64,000 bases of DNA from Komagataeibacter medellinensis NBRC 3288 (GTDB taxonomy: Bacteria; Pseudomonadota; Alphaproteobacteria; Acetobacterales; Acetobacteraceae): assembly GCF_000182745.2 (NCBI RefSeq), contig NC_016037.1, positions 1 through 64,000 on the forward strand, given 5' to 3'. Numbering within the stretch: position 1 is the first letter of the stretch; the number at the start of each line of letters is the position of its first letter. This document shows positions 26,100 through 34,213 of this stretch, piece after piece. Below the pieces are notes generated by a model. It saw only the letters and a program-made list of their open reading frames with translations, had not been told where the DNA came from and searched no databases. A program made the position numbers and the translations under genes.

Positions 26100-26734
26100 T
26101 GCCCGCTGGCATGGCAGGCAAGCCCGATGCGCCGCCATGCGTTAATCAGTGTGCCCTGCGGCACGTTGCGCTCAAGATCGTGCAGCAGGGTTTCCAACTC
26201 GGAAAGGGAAAGGGTGCAGGCGACAAGCGCCGGTGACAGGACCGCAGTTCCCGTCATCACGACGTGGCTGAAGACCTGGATGGTCGGGTCCACGAGGCGG
26301 GCCAGCGCGTAGACGGCCCGGCAATGGGCGGCATTCTGCATCACCGGGCTGTAAATCAGCCGGGGCGGGGCGTCGGGCGCCTCGACAGCAAAACGCTGTC
26401 GCCACCGTTCATCTTCCGGGTGTCCGGTCAGTTCGCCGCCATACCGCTTTGTCTCCACGACATGGATGCCCCGCGGGCTGAGGAACAGGTGGTCAATCTG
26501 GGTGGTCCTGCCGTCACCTGTCGGCAGTATGGCGTTGTGCAGCACGGCCAGGCCGCTCCGGTCGAGCACGTGGGCTACGGCGCTCTCTCCTTTCTCGCCC
26601 TGGATGGCGGCGCGAAAGGATCGCCAGACCTGCGCCTCACGGGCCGTCAGGCGGCAGCTGCCGGAAGGCTTCACGCGATGACGTCGAAGTCTTGCCACGC
26701 AGTCTTCCCCTGTGGTTCCACGCCCCGATAGCAT
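26093..26734 (-). CDS. NERD-domain (nuclease-related) protein
   Basis: A 213-residue protein with a nuclease-related domain. GEKGE near residue 50 is followed by the QIDHLFLSPRGIHVVETKRY stretch, where the D and the E-x-K correspond to the restriction-endonuclease-like catalytic core. NERD proteins are believed to act on DNA, but few have been tested. The N-terminal start (26734) is uncertain; the domain begins about residue 40. It is a minus-strand gene between + strand genes. Confidence 0.8.
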   Translation of the reverse strand: MLSGRGTTGEDCVARLRRHRVKPSGSCRLTAREAQVWRSFRAAIQGEKGESAVAHVLDRSGLAVLHNAILPTGDGRTTQIDHLFLSPRGIHVVETKRYGGELTGHPEDERWRQRFAVEAPDAPPRLIYSPVMQNAAHCRAVYALARLVDPTIQVFSHVVMTGTAVLSPALVACTLSLSELETLLHDLERNVPQGTLINAWRRIGLACHASGHQ

Positions 26735-26852
26735 GTCCCGTATATCTGTCCATCATGCGACTGCAGCTGGATGTATTGGGAACCGTGTATGTTCCGGGTG
26801 AGGGGCCAAGTACATGTCTGCAGCGTGGATGCGGATCATCAATAGTGCCCGC

Positions 26853-27266
26853 TCAACCGCCAGCCTGAATGCAGGAGACCGGACAATCGGCGGCAGGCTC
26901 GTCCAGTTTCGCAGGGGATTCAGGATCCCGCCTGAACCCGGTATTCTCGTCCCCCCATTTCTTGAGAGCCATGATGACCGGCTCCAGGGTCCGTCCCCGC
27001 GGCGTCAGGCTGTATTCCACCTTCGGGGGCACCTCGGCGTAGACTGTCCGCAGCACAAACCCGTCCTGTTCCAGTTCGCGGAGCTGCGCCGTCAGCATGC
27101 GCTGGGTGATATTGGGCAGGCGCCTGCGGATTTCGTTAAAGCGCAGGGTTCCCTCGAGCAGGTGGTAGAGGATCACTCCTTTCCATTTCCCGTCGATCAG
27201 CTGAAGCGTCGCTTCAACGGCACAGCCGGGACTGCAATCAAGTGATTTATGCCGGATACGGGTCAT
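26853..27266 (-). CDS. HxlR-family transcriptional regulator
   Basis: A 137-residue winged-helix regulator: CSPGCAVEATLQLIDGKWK at the start, the FNEIRRRLPNITQRMLTAQL recognition region and VYAEVPPKVEYSLTPRG wing. It is divergent from the dehydrogenase gene at 27367 and likely controls it from the 100-bp shared region. HxlR regulators often respond to quinones or aldehydes. The start at 27266 gives the family length. Confidence 0.9.
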   Translation of the reverse strand: MTRIRHKSLDCSPGCAVEATLQLIDGKWKGVILYHLLEGTLRFNEIRRRLPNITQRMLTAQLRELEQDGFVLRTVYAEVPPKVEYSLTPRGRTLEPVIMALKKWGDENTGFRRDPESPAKLDEPAADCPVSCIQAGG

Positions 27267-27366
27267 GACGGTATCATTTCCGATACTATGGGCGTTAAAA
27301 GTGCGTTCTTGTCCGAACCCAGCATAATGCTCACTGTTCTCCTTCATCAACACAGGAGCAGACACC

Positions 27367-28386
27367 ATGCGCGCCGTCGGTTACCAGACGCCTCTCCCGA
27401 TCGACAATCCGGCTTCGCTCCAGGACATCGATCTGCCGAAGCCGGTCCCTTCAGGGCGGGATCTCCTGGTGGAAATCAGGGCTGTGTCGGTCAATCCGGT
27501 CGATACAAAAGTCCGTCGCAGCGCCACGCCGGATGCGGGTCAATGGCGGGTTCTGGGTTGGGACGCCGCCGGGATCGTTGCCGGCACCGGGCCTGAAGTC
27601 ACGGATTTCGCCATCGGGGATGAGGTTTTCTACGCAGGCGCGCTCGATCGCCCGGGAACCGATGCTGAATTCCACCTGGTCGACGAGCGGATTGTCGGCC
27701 GTAAGCCCCGTTCCCTGAACTGGGCTGAAGCGGCGGCCCTGCCGCTGACAGCGATCACCGCTTGGGAGATGCTGTTCGATCGCCTGGATATCCGTCGGTC
27801 AGTCCCCGGCGTGAAGCCGGCCGTGCTGATTATCGGGGGTGCGGGCGGGGTCAGCTCCATCGCCATCCAGCTGGCCTGGGTCCTGACCGATGTCACGGTC
27901 ATCGCCACCGCCTCCCGGCCAGAAACGCGCGACTGGGTGACATCCCTCGGGGCCCATCATGTGGTGGACCACAGCAGGCCGCTTGCCGCGCAGGTCGCCG
28001 CCCTTCCGACCGGTGCGCCCGCCTTCGTCTTTTCCACGACGCAGACGGATCGGCATATGCCAGAGATTGTCGCGCTGATCGCGCCCCAGGGGCATTTCGG
28101 CCTGATTGATGACCCGGCCGCGCTCGACGCCCTGCCGCTGAAGAAGAAAAGCCTGTCGCTGCACTGGGAGCTGATGTTCACGCGCCCGCTGTTCGGCACA
28201 GCCGACATGGGCAGGCAGGGCGAAATTCTCAACGAAGTCTCACGCCTCGTGGATGACGGGCGTATCCGCACCACGCTTGGCAGGAACCTCGGCCTGATCA
28301 AGGCGGCGAACCTGCGGCAGGCCCATGCCCTGATCGAGAGCGGTCAGGCAAAGGGCAAGATCGTGCTCGAAGGTTTTCCTGGCTGA
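27367..28386 (+). CDS. Zinc-type alcohol dehydrogenase / quinone oxidoreductase family protein
   Basis: A 339-residue MDR-superfamily NADPH-dependent oxidoreductase. SVNPVDTKVR is near residue 45, GWDAAGIV near 62 and the nucleotide-binding glycine motif GGAGGVSS near 157. Zinc ligands of true alcohol dehydrogenases are not evident, which suits a quinone-reductase-like enzyme. It is divergent from the HxlR regulator and followed by a cupin gene. This trio looks like a chromosomal-type metabolic cargo. Confidence 0.9.
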   Translation: MRAVGYQTPLPIDNPASLQDIDLPKPVPSGRDLLVEIRAVSVNPVDTKVRRSATPDAGQWRVLGWDAAGIVAGTGPEVTDFAIGDEVFYAGALDRPGTDAEFHLVDERIVGRKPRSLNWAEAAALPLTAITAWEMLFDRLDIRRSVPGVKPAVLIIGGAGGVSSIAIQLAWVLTDVTVIATASRPETRDWVTSLGAHHVVDHSRPLAAQVAALPTGAPAFVFSTTQTDRHMPEIVALIAPQGHFGLIDDPAALDALPLKKKSLSLHWELMFTRPLFGTADMGRQGEILNEVSRLVDDGRIRTTLGRNLGLIKAANLRQAHALIESGQAKGKIVLEGFPG

Positions 28387-28451
28387 AATGGAGAAGACCA
28401 TGAAAGCGCTCGACGAGACAGGGTGTGGAACACGGGCGGAGAACAGGCCTC

Positions 28452-28886
28452 ATGACTGATGAAAAGCACCTGATGACCCTGAACCGTACCGGTGGGCGGT
28501 TCGATCTCAACAGGATTGCGGCAGCGTTCCCGAAAACCGCGGATACGATGCTGCTGGATACCTATCTGACCGACAGGCCGGAAGCCAGCATCAGGGTGTT
28601 CCGGATCTATCGGGACGTGCCGCCGCATTATCATACCCAGTGTGATGAAGTCCTCCATGTGCTTTCCGGAGAAGGGACATTCTGGATTGATGATCCGGCT
28701 GAAGAAGCACCGTTTGTCCCCGGGCACCTGCTGGTCTTTCCGCGGCGTGCGGTGCATGCGGTGCCGCGTATCCTGCGTGATCCTGTCATTTTTCTTGCCA
28801 TCGACACACCGCGCCGGGCACCGGATGACGTGGTGTTCGTCAATCCTGCCGAAGGCACGCCTTCCGGCTTCATCAAGAGTATCTGA
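28452..28886 (+). CDS. Cupin-domain protein
   Basis: A 144-residue single cupin. The metal-binding motif HYHTQCDEVLHVLSGEG lies near residues 58-75 and a second histidine in FPRRAVHAVPR near 100. The substrate is unknown. ATG 28452 is chosen; the GTG at 28425 would overlap the intergenic part. It follows the dehydrogenase by 65 bp and is probably co-regulated by HxlR. Confidence 0.85.
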   Translation: MTDEKHLMTLNRTGGRFDLNRIAAAFPKTADTMLLDTYLTDRPEASIRVFRIYRDVPPHYHTQCDEVLHVLSGEGTFWIDDPAEEAPFVPGHLLVFPRRAVHAVPRILRDPVIFLAIDTPRRAPDDVVFVNPAEGTPSGFIKSI

Positions 28887-29045
28887 AGTCATGTCGCGGG
28901 TCACAGATGAACTGGATCTGTGTCCCTGCAGCGCATGCCCGCAAAACGCGGCGTAAGTCCTGGGCGTCTGGAGACGGTTCCCTTTCCTGAAAGGCCCGGT
29001 TCGGGAAACATCTCTGTTCAGCAGGAAAAAAAGAAAATCAGGGGC

Positions 29046-29124
29046 GGCCCCTTCGGGGTTCTCTCACTCTGGTTCGCTAAGCGGCTGCGCCGCTAACCTC
29101 ACTGGAGCCCCCTGCGGGGTCTCC
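29046..29124 (+). promoter_or_regulatory. Structured element F (three hairpins)
   Basis: Three consecutive hairpins: GGCCCC-TTC-GGGGTT (29046-29060), AGCGGC-TGC-GCCGCT (29080-29094) enclosed by GGTT (29071) and AACC (29095), and GAGCCCC-CTGC-GGGG(t)CTC (29105-29123). The middle one has the same TGC triloop as element B. An AT-rich stretch (29180-29330) follows before the next gene. Confidence 0.6.
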
Positions 29125-29408
29125 ACGCTTTCGCGCAACGGTTCGACCGCTCGCCCGGGGGTTCTTCAGGATGAATACTTATGAGATGCTTGATAATACT
29201 GCGATTAATAAAATGGGCATAAGGAAATAAAGGGAATAAAAACAATAGTAAACTAATGTTTACTGATAATATATTGTCTTTTTTATTGTATTTATATTCT
29301 GTCTGTACTATTCTTTATTTGTGGAGAGGGAAATGGTTCCCGCCACAGACGCCCCGCCCGGTGCTCCAACACCGGACAGGGCTGACGCCAGACAGAAAGG
29401 CTAGTTTC

Positions 29409-30089
29409 ATGTCCAACGCTACCAACACAATGACCGCCGCCCTCGCTTCCGTGCAAGAGAAGAAAGCCGCCAGCAAGGCAAAAGCGGGCCAGAAGGCCCC
29501 CGCCGCCCGCCGTTTCGAGGAAGCGGCCCGGCGCGCGCCTGTCATCACCATCGAGGCCGCCGAAGCCCTGATCCCCGTTCCCGACCAGATCACCAAGATC
29601 GTTTCCCATTTCGGCCTTGAGGACTTCGATGCCGACGCCCTCGCGGAAACGGCCCGGCAGGCTTTCACCGTCATTGCCCGCAGCCTATCGCCCGTGCTGG
29701 TCGTGACCACATGGAACGGCGAGCAGAACGACAAGGGGCTGGAAATGCACCTCCAGCGCATGGCTGGCGCCGCTGTCGCGTCCGCCTTCGGGGCCGCCCA
29801 GTTCTACGACGCCAAGCGCGCGCAGGCCCGCGAACTGTCCTCACAGTTCAACGAGTATCGCGAAGAGGACCGGATGGGCGTCGACGGGCTGGAAAACAGG
29901 GCGGCCAACGCCCGCCGCTTCGCAGCCGAGCAGGGGATCAAGGCCGCCGCTCTGGTCGCGTCCGCCCGCGGGGCCCTTGCCGCCTACGAGGACATGATCG
30001 GCACCCCGTGGAAGCCCTACACGGCCAGCAACGCCCGCACCATCGACCAGCGGGCCGCAGCTGCCGAGATGGACGCCCTCGGCTTCTGA
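29409..30089 (+). CDS. Hypothetical alanine-rich plasmid protein
   Basis: A 226-residue soluble protein rich in Ala and charged residues, with a basic N-terminal segment (KKAASKAKAGQKAPAARR) that could bind nucleic acid and mostly helical remainder. ATG 29409 gives a start after the AT-rich leader; a longer open frame upstream (from 29256) runs through hydrophobic AT-rich sequence and is unlikely. A strong hairpin follows the stop. No family recognised. Confidence 0.7.
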   Translation: MSNATNTMTAALASVQEKKAASKAKAGQKAPAARRFEEAARRAPVITIEAAEALIPVPDQITKIVSHFGLEDFDADALAETARQAFTVIARSLSPVLVVTTWNGEQNDKGLEMHLQRMAGAAVASAFGAAQFYDAKRAQARELSSQFNEYREEDRMGVDGLENRAANARRFAAEQGIKAAALVASARGALAAYEDMIGTPWKPYTASNARTIDQRAAAAEMDALGF

Positions 30090-30096
30090 CCGACCC

Positions 30097-30121
30097 GGCC
30101 GGACCCACGGCGGGTCCGGCC
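30097..30121 (+). terminator. Hairpin after the 29409 gene
   Basis: GGCCGGACCC (30097-30106), 5-nt loop, GGGTCCGGCC (30112-30121): a perfect 10-bp stem right after the stop codon, without a T-tract. It is a probable transcript-end or mRNA-stability structure. Confidence 0.6.
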
Positions 30122-30159
30122 ACCCACGGCAAGGTACCTTTCCGCAAGGATCGACCCGC

Positions 30160-30462
30160 ATGAGTGAATATGAATCCATGGCAGACCGCGACGAAGCCCT
30201 TGCGCTTTCGCGTGCTGCGCCCCACCACGCATGGGTCCTGACGGACCGGGACGTCTGGCATCGCAATCCTTTTTATCACGGCCCGGAAATGCCGCATCCC
30301 GAAGATGACGGCGCGCATGACTTTATTGCCGACCACGGCATCGACGCATGGCGGGAGGCGACCACGGCCGCAAGGGTCGCAGCCATTGCCGCAGCCGAAG
30401 CGAAAGCGCGCGAGATCGCGGACGCCCCCGACCCCTGGTGGCCTGACGATCCGACGCCTTGA
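30160..30462 (+). CDS. Hypothetical plasmid protein
   Basis: A 100-residue acidic protein rich in Trp and His (WHRNPFYHGPEMPHPEDDG) with an Ala-rich helix near the C-terminus and a proline-rich end. Start ATG 30160 follows AAGGA. No family recognised. It is the last + strand gene of the block. Confidence 0.65.
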   Translation: MSEYESMADRDEALALSRAAPHHAWVLTDRDVWHRNPFYHGPEMPHPEDDGAHDFIADHGIDAWREATTAARVAAIAAAEAKAREIADAPDPWWPDDPTP

Positions 30463-30574
30463 GAGACTATGCCGCAGGAGCCCGGAAACCGGGTTCCTGC
30501 TTCTGGTGTCCGGGGTCGCTATCGTGCTTGCAAAAAAATGCCCTGAAACCAGCATGTCGCCGCGAGGCGCCCGC

Positions 30575-30709
30575 CTCAAGCCCGCTGCGCGCCGCGCTTC
30601 GCGCGGTGAGGACACGCCCCTTTCAGTGAACAGGGCCGCCCGGAGCGCAGGGCGGTGCCCCGCGCTCCGGGCAACCCGGTCCACCTCAGGGGCATGCCCT
30701 CAGGCTTGA
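30575..30709 (+). promoter_or_regulatory. Structured element G (long variant)
   Basis: Outer arms TCAAGCC (30575-30581) and GGCTTGA (30703-30709) resemble element D (TCAAACG/CGTTTGA) with compensating changes, and both 3' arms are followed by CCCG. Inside are CCGCGC-TTC-GCGCGG (30592-30606) and a nested hairpin GCCCGGAGCGC (30638-30648)/GCGCTCCGGGC (30662-30672) enclosing GGGC-GGT-GCCC. It lies between the last + strand gene and the 3' end of the minus-strand operon. There is no coding gene from 30463 to 30814. Confidence 0.65.
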
Positions 30710-30814
30710 CCCGGGCACCTCGCGGTCCTCCCGGCGGGCAGCGGCCTTCCCTGATCCGCTCCCGGGAAAAACAATGTCGGTCATGCAGCATGCCGGACAG
30801 TGGAGATGACAAAC

Positions 30815-31222
30815 CTACTGTGTCGCCCTGCCGAACACGAAGCCAAGCTTGCCGTCATTCATGATGTAGGGCGTGCAGGTCATGCCGGGATGGACCGCGT
30901 CGTAGGGTTTCAGCCATCTTGTCGAGACCCAGCCGGGACGCAATGCGAGATTCATGCTCCGGACGTAGCCGTTCGTAGGCGGTGCGTCCGTGGCGATGGG
31001 GAGTACTGCCAGCGCAGGAGCAATGCTCGGGGCACCGTCCCGTGGTTCGCTCTGCAGCGGGATCGGATGCCTGAAATCCATCATGACCCGTTCCGGCGCA
31101 TCAAGGGCCATGCATCTGTACCCGTCGAGCGCACGGACCGGGGTTCTGTGCAGCGCGAAGGCCGGGTGGCTGATGCTGCAGGTGAGGGCCGCAAGGATCG
31201 CGGCCCGGCAGGAAAACCTCAT
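30815..31222 (-). CDS. Hypothetical exported protein
   Basis: A 135-residue protein with an N-terminal signal peptide (MRFSCRAAILAALTCSISHPAFA, predicted cleavage after AFA). The mature part contains no domain I recognise. It is the last gene of the minus-strand operon with the lytic transglycosylase, so an envelope role in conjugation is plausible. Confidence 0.7.
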   Translation of the reverse strand: MRFSCRAAILAALTCSISHPAFALHRTPVRALDGYRCMALDAPERVMMDFRHPIPLQSEPRDGAPSIAPALAVLPIATDAPPTNGYVRSMNLALRPGWVSTRWLKPYDAVHPGMTCTPYIMNDGKLGFVFGRATQ

Positions 31223-31235
31223 GCTGGACTCCTTG

Positions 31236-32048
31236 TCAGCCGGTCAGGATCGAACTGGACGCAGCACTGCCCATTTTTGCTGCGACCGCCGCGCGCCATT
31301 GGCCGACCGTGGTGGTTGAACTGATATTGTTCCCCGACATCGCCGTGCTCGATATGTAGGACGACATGAGGCTGCTGTCGTCGGCCGTCGCGATTTCAGC
31401 ACCTGCGTTCGGGCCAAAGTTATAATAGGCGCGGGCATCAAGGGCTGTCGGGTTACTGATGCCACTGTGCTGCAGACGGGTGGCCGCATCCTTGAGATAC
31501 TGCGCCGCAGCCACTGCCTGCGTTGCCGGGTCCTGCTGGCCTGCCGTGCCGCTGGTGATGGACGAGGCCAGCGAGGGGGCTGCTGCCAGTGCCTCTTCAA
31601 GGGTCTGGCTGTAGGTCCCGTTGCTCATCTGGAACGCGCCTGTGATCGTACTGCCGTTTCCGGCCGTGTAGAGGTTCTGGCAGCCGGATTCCACCACGCA
31701 GGTCGCGGCAAGCGCCGATGGATTGACGCCCAGCGCCTCGGCGTTCTGGGCTGCCGCATAGCCCCATGACTGCTGGTATAGGGTCTCAAGCGCATCGCTG
31801 TCGGACGTGCCTGCTGTCGCTGTCTGGGTGACGGCGCCGCTTCCGCTGGTGGCCTGGGCTGTGCCCGTCGTGTCCGGGGTCCAGCCACCGAGCCCCGGTT
31901 CCTGATAGGTTGCGTTGACATGTGTCGGGAGCCCGCCCGGCACGTTTACTGTCTGTGCCCGCCCGATGGGGGGAGTGACGAGGCCGCACGTTACGAGGAC
32001 CACGGTCGCTTGCGCCGTGCGGCAGCATGGAAAGGGGAGCCGGATCAC
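31236..32048 (-). CDS. Lytic transglycosylase-like protein (VirB1-type)
   Basis: A 270-residue exported protein with a signal peptide (about residues 1-31), a Thr/Gly/Ser-rich linker and a lysozyme-like domain with the probable catalytic glutamate E120 in CVVESGCQN and the GAFQM motif that follows. It would open peptidoglycan for the conjugation channel. Another transglycosylase-like gene at 58703 lies inside the secretion operon, so the two may serve different steps. Confidence 0.8.
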   Translation of the reverse strand: MIRLPFPCCRTAQATVVLVTCGLVTPPIGRAQTVNVPGGLPTHVNATYQEPGLGGWTPDTTGTAQATSGSGAVTQTATAGTSDSDALETLYQQSWGYAAAQNAEALGVNPSALAATCVVESGCQNLYTAGNGSTITGAFQMSNGTYSQTLEEALAAAPSLASSITSGTAGQQDPATQAVAAAQYLKDAATRLQHSGISNPTALDARAYYNFGPNAGAEIATADDSSLMSSYISSTAMSGNNISSTTTVGQWRAAVAAKMGSAASSSILTG

Positions 32049-32158
32049 CTTGGCATCCTGTTGCGAGGCGGACAGGATCGACCAGCATCATGCGACTTGT
32101 GTCAGAACTTCGTACGGCGTTTCGGTTCCGGACCTGAGCGTGTCCGTTATGGACACGC

Positions 32159-32653
32159 TCAGGGCATCCGTCCGAGCGCAAATCCCGCTATCAGGACGAT
32201 GGAGCTGTATCCCAGGATGCGAAAGGCCGTCTGCAGGTTGTACCGTCTGGTCATGGCCGTGGCTTGGCTCTCGATGGCGCCCCTTAATCCTTTCGTTATA
32301 TCTGCGGTGATCGCGAGGAGTTTCTTTTCGACCAGCTTTTCGTTGATGGTGCGCAGCGTGTGCACCGCTTCAATGCCGTCCCTGAGGTGGCTGTGGATGG
32401 CGATCGTGTCCTGCGCCAGGGTTTCGCGCTGCTGTTCCGCCACCAGCCTGCTCTCGGCAGCGGCGCGGATGGAGGCGCGCCTGGCCTCAATGCAGAGGGT
32501 GCCGATCTGGTCTATCGCTGCGACCAACGCCGAAAGCACTTCGACTTCGGGTGCGATCGGACGCTCGACCCACTGGGCGGCGACCCGGCGCAGGTTCTCC
32601 ATTCGGACCGCGAATTCACGGTCTGCCGCCTCGATGTCGCCCTGGGCCGCCAT
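32159..32653 (-). CDS. TraM/StbC-like coiled-coil membrane protein
   Basis: A 164-residue protein, mostly charged helices, with a single C-terminal membrane segment (ILGYSSIVLIAGFALG). The start overlaps the stop of the StbB-like gene. Its place third in a stbA-stbB-like operon matches TraM of RP4 (traKLM) or StbC of R388. The identity is from position and architecture, not sequence. Confidence 0.6.
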   Translation of the reverse strand: MAAQGDIEAADREFAVRMENLRRVAAQWVERPIAPEVEVLSALVAAIDQIGTLCIEARRASIRAAAESRLVAEQQRETLAQDTIAIHSHLRDGIEAVHTLRTINEKLVEKKLLAITADITKGLRGAIESQATAMTRRYNLQTAFRILGYSSIVLIAGFALGRMP

Positions 32654-33483
32654 CAGACATTCTCCATAACCACGTCGGGCAGCCCCTTTGGCATCCGGGG
32701 CAGATAGTCCGCTCCGAGGTCGCGCAGGAAGAGGGGTACGTCCCGTTTGAGCCAGCGATTGACCCGTAGCCTGTCGAAGACCGAGCTTTTCGGCTGTCCG
32801 GGAACCGGCTTGTTCGCAGCAAAATCCATGAACGACTGCCCACGATCCGCGATTTTCTTCAGCCCGTTGATCGCGGGGAACACACCGTGCGCGGCGCCGC
32901 GGTCCAGAGCGTTGAGAACCGCTTCGTTTTCGAGGATCTGGCTGACCGCCTGAGGTGTATCGATACCGACGGGAAGCAGGCCTTCATTTATGACAATAGC
33001 CGTGCGGGGCGGCAGGAAACCATGTTGCTCCTGAAGGTCCTGCAGATAGTCGATGTCCGCATTCTCCATACCGATCATGAAGATCGTCACAAGCGAGACC
33101 CCGAGCTCGTCCAGCGCCGCGACAAGGGGAGATGAGCGGATCAGTTCGTGCATCGCAGTCCATCCTCCCCCGATGTCGAGGATCGCATCATGGCGGGATT
33201 CAACCAGTTTCTCGATCTGCCCTTCCAGCCAGGCAGCCTGCCCGGTCGGGGACATGCTGTCCGCTTCCAGAACCTGTGGACCAAGCGATGAAAGCGTATG
33301 CGAGCGGTTCATGGAATCCGTGTTCCAGATCTCCGGTCTGCCTCCCTGCTGGGCCGTGATCTCGGCCAGTGATTTGAGGAATGTCGTTTTTCCCACCCGC
33401 TGGCGCCCGATTGCGACGAGCAGGGTTGGGCGTGTCACCAGCTCCGTTGGTTCTGCGGCGTCTGTGATCGTGGCGGATGCCAT
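32653..33483 (-). CDS. stbB: StbB/TraL-like P-loop ATPase
   Basis: A 276-residue ATPase with Walker A GRQRVGKTT at about residues 26-34. A DIGGG segment near 103 could be Walker B-like. StbB (R388) and TraL (RP4) are P-loop proteins encoded next to oriT that act with a small DNA-binding protein in plasmid positioning and conjugation. The neighbours on both sides fit that operon, so the assignment is good though the sequence is divergent. Confidence 0.75.
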   Translation of the reverse strand: MASATITDAAEPTELVTRPTLLVAIGRQRVGKTTFLKSLAEITAQQGGRPEIWNTDSMNRSHTLSSLGPQVLEADSMSPTGQAAWLEGQIEKLVESRHDAILDIGGGWTAMHELIRSSPLVAALDELGVSLVTIFMIGMENADIDYLQDLQEQHGFLPPRTAIVINEGLLPVGIDTPQAVSQILENEAVLNALDRGAAHGVFPAINGLKKIADRGQSFMDFAANKPVPGQPKSSVFDRLRVNRWLKRDVPLFLRDLGADYLPRMPKGLPDVVMENV

Positions 33484-33486
33484 GCC

Positions 33487-34071
33487 TTACTCCCGATGAA
33501 AACCGGGCTCCTTCCGCTTCAGCCGCGTAAGAAGATCCCGCTTGATGGCCTCGGCCCGGGCGCGACCAATGGGAAAGTTCTTCTCCCCGGTTGTCTCGCT
33601 GCCCGAGCATGCTGGCACTGTCGCGGGCAATGATGCGACCTGCGCGTTTTTTTCGGCGGACACTCTTTGTGCGGGTACAGCTGATGCATCGGGGAGGGGG
33701 GGGAGGTTTTTCTGGCCATCATCGACAAGGTCGGGCTTCCAGTCCTGCGGCAGCCGGCTCGGATGGGTGTTGTGGACGGGGGGATCGACTTCTACCGAGG
33801 CGGTCTGTTCCTCAGCATGTCCTTTTCGGGCGTTCCTGACCTGTACCCAGAGCTTCCTTACCTTTCTGAGGCCGGAATGGTCTGCGGAGATATCGAGGCC
33901 GCTCTCGCGCATCACGGCGATGACGGGCTTCCATGAGCCACCATGCGGTCTGATGGCGGCAACGGCGTCATGATGCTCGGTTAGCCAGAGCAGGACGGAA
34001 CGGGTCGCTGCCTGGGTGGTCATGGCAATTGCGTGTTCGCGTAGGCGCTTTTGGACGTCGATATTGGCCAC
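33487..34071 (-). CDS. StbA/TraK-like DNA-binding protein candidate
   Basis: A 194-residue protein. The N-terminal half (RLREHAIAMTTQAATRSVLLWL, then GGSWKPVIAVMRESG and GLRKVRKLWVQVRN) is basic and helical, as in a helix-turn-helix domain; the rest is disordered and charged. It is the first gene of the operon and its start lies 66 bp from six tandem 11-bp repeats, which it probably binds. It corresponds in position to StbA of R388 and TraK of RP4. Confidence 0.6.
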   Translation of the reverse strand: MANIDVQKRLREHAIAMTTQAATRSVLLWLTEHHDAVAAIRPHGGSWKPVIAVMRESGLDISADHSGLRKVRKLWVQVRNARKGHAEEQTASVEVDPPVHNTHPSRLPQDWKPDLVDDGQKNLPPLPDASAVPAQRVSAEKNAQVASLPATVPACSGSETTGEKNFPIGRARAEAIKRDLLTRLKRKEPGFHRE

Positions 34072-34137
34072 GGTCAGTATCCCTGTTTCCAGCGTTCAGC
34101 GGTTATGTGGGGATTTTCGGCTTCATCGCCACTACAG

Positions 34138-34203
34138 CGCTCCCTTTCCGCTCCCCTGCCGCTCCCTTATCGCTCCTTTATCGCTCCCTTGTCGCTCCCT
34201 CTG
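34138..34203 (+). repeat. Six tandem 11-bp repeats (centromere-like)
   Basis: Six contiguous 11-bp units start with CGCTCC: 34138, 34149, 34160, 34171, 34182 and 34193 (CGCTCCCTTTC, CGCTCCCCTGC, CGCTCCCTTAT, CGCTCCTTTAT, CGCTCCCTTGT, CGCTCCCTCTG). They lie between the StbA-like start and the oriT candidate. R388 StbA binds short direct repeats with an 11-bp period at the same relative place. Confidence 0.9.
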
Positions 34204-34213
34204 ATTTAAGGAG

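Noticed and set aside
29256-29408. Longer N-terminus for the 29409 gene
   Set aside because: It would encode a hydrophobic AT-rich stretch out of character with the rest; ATG 29409 gives a normal basic start.
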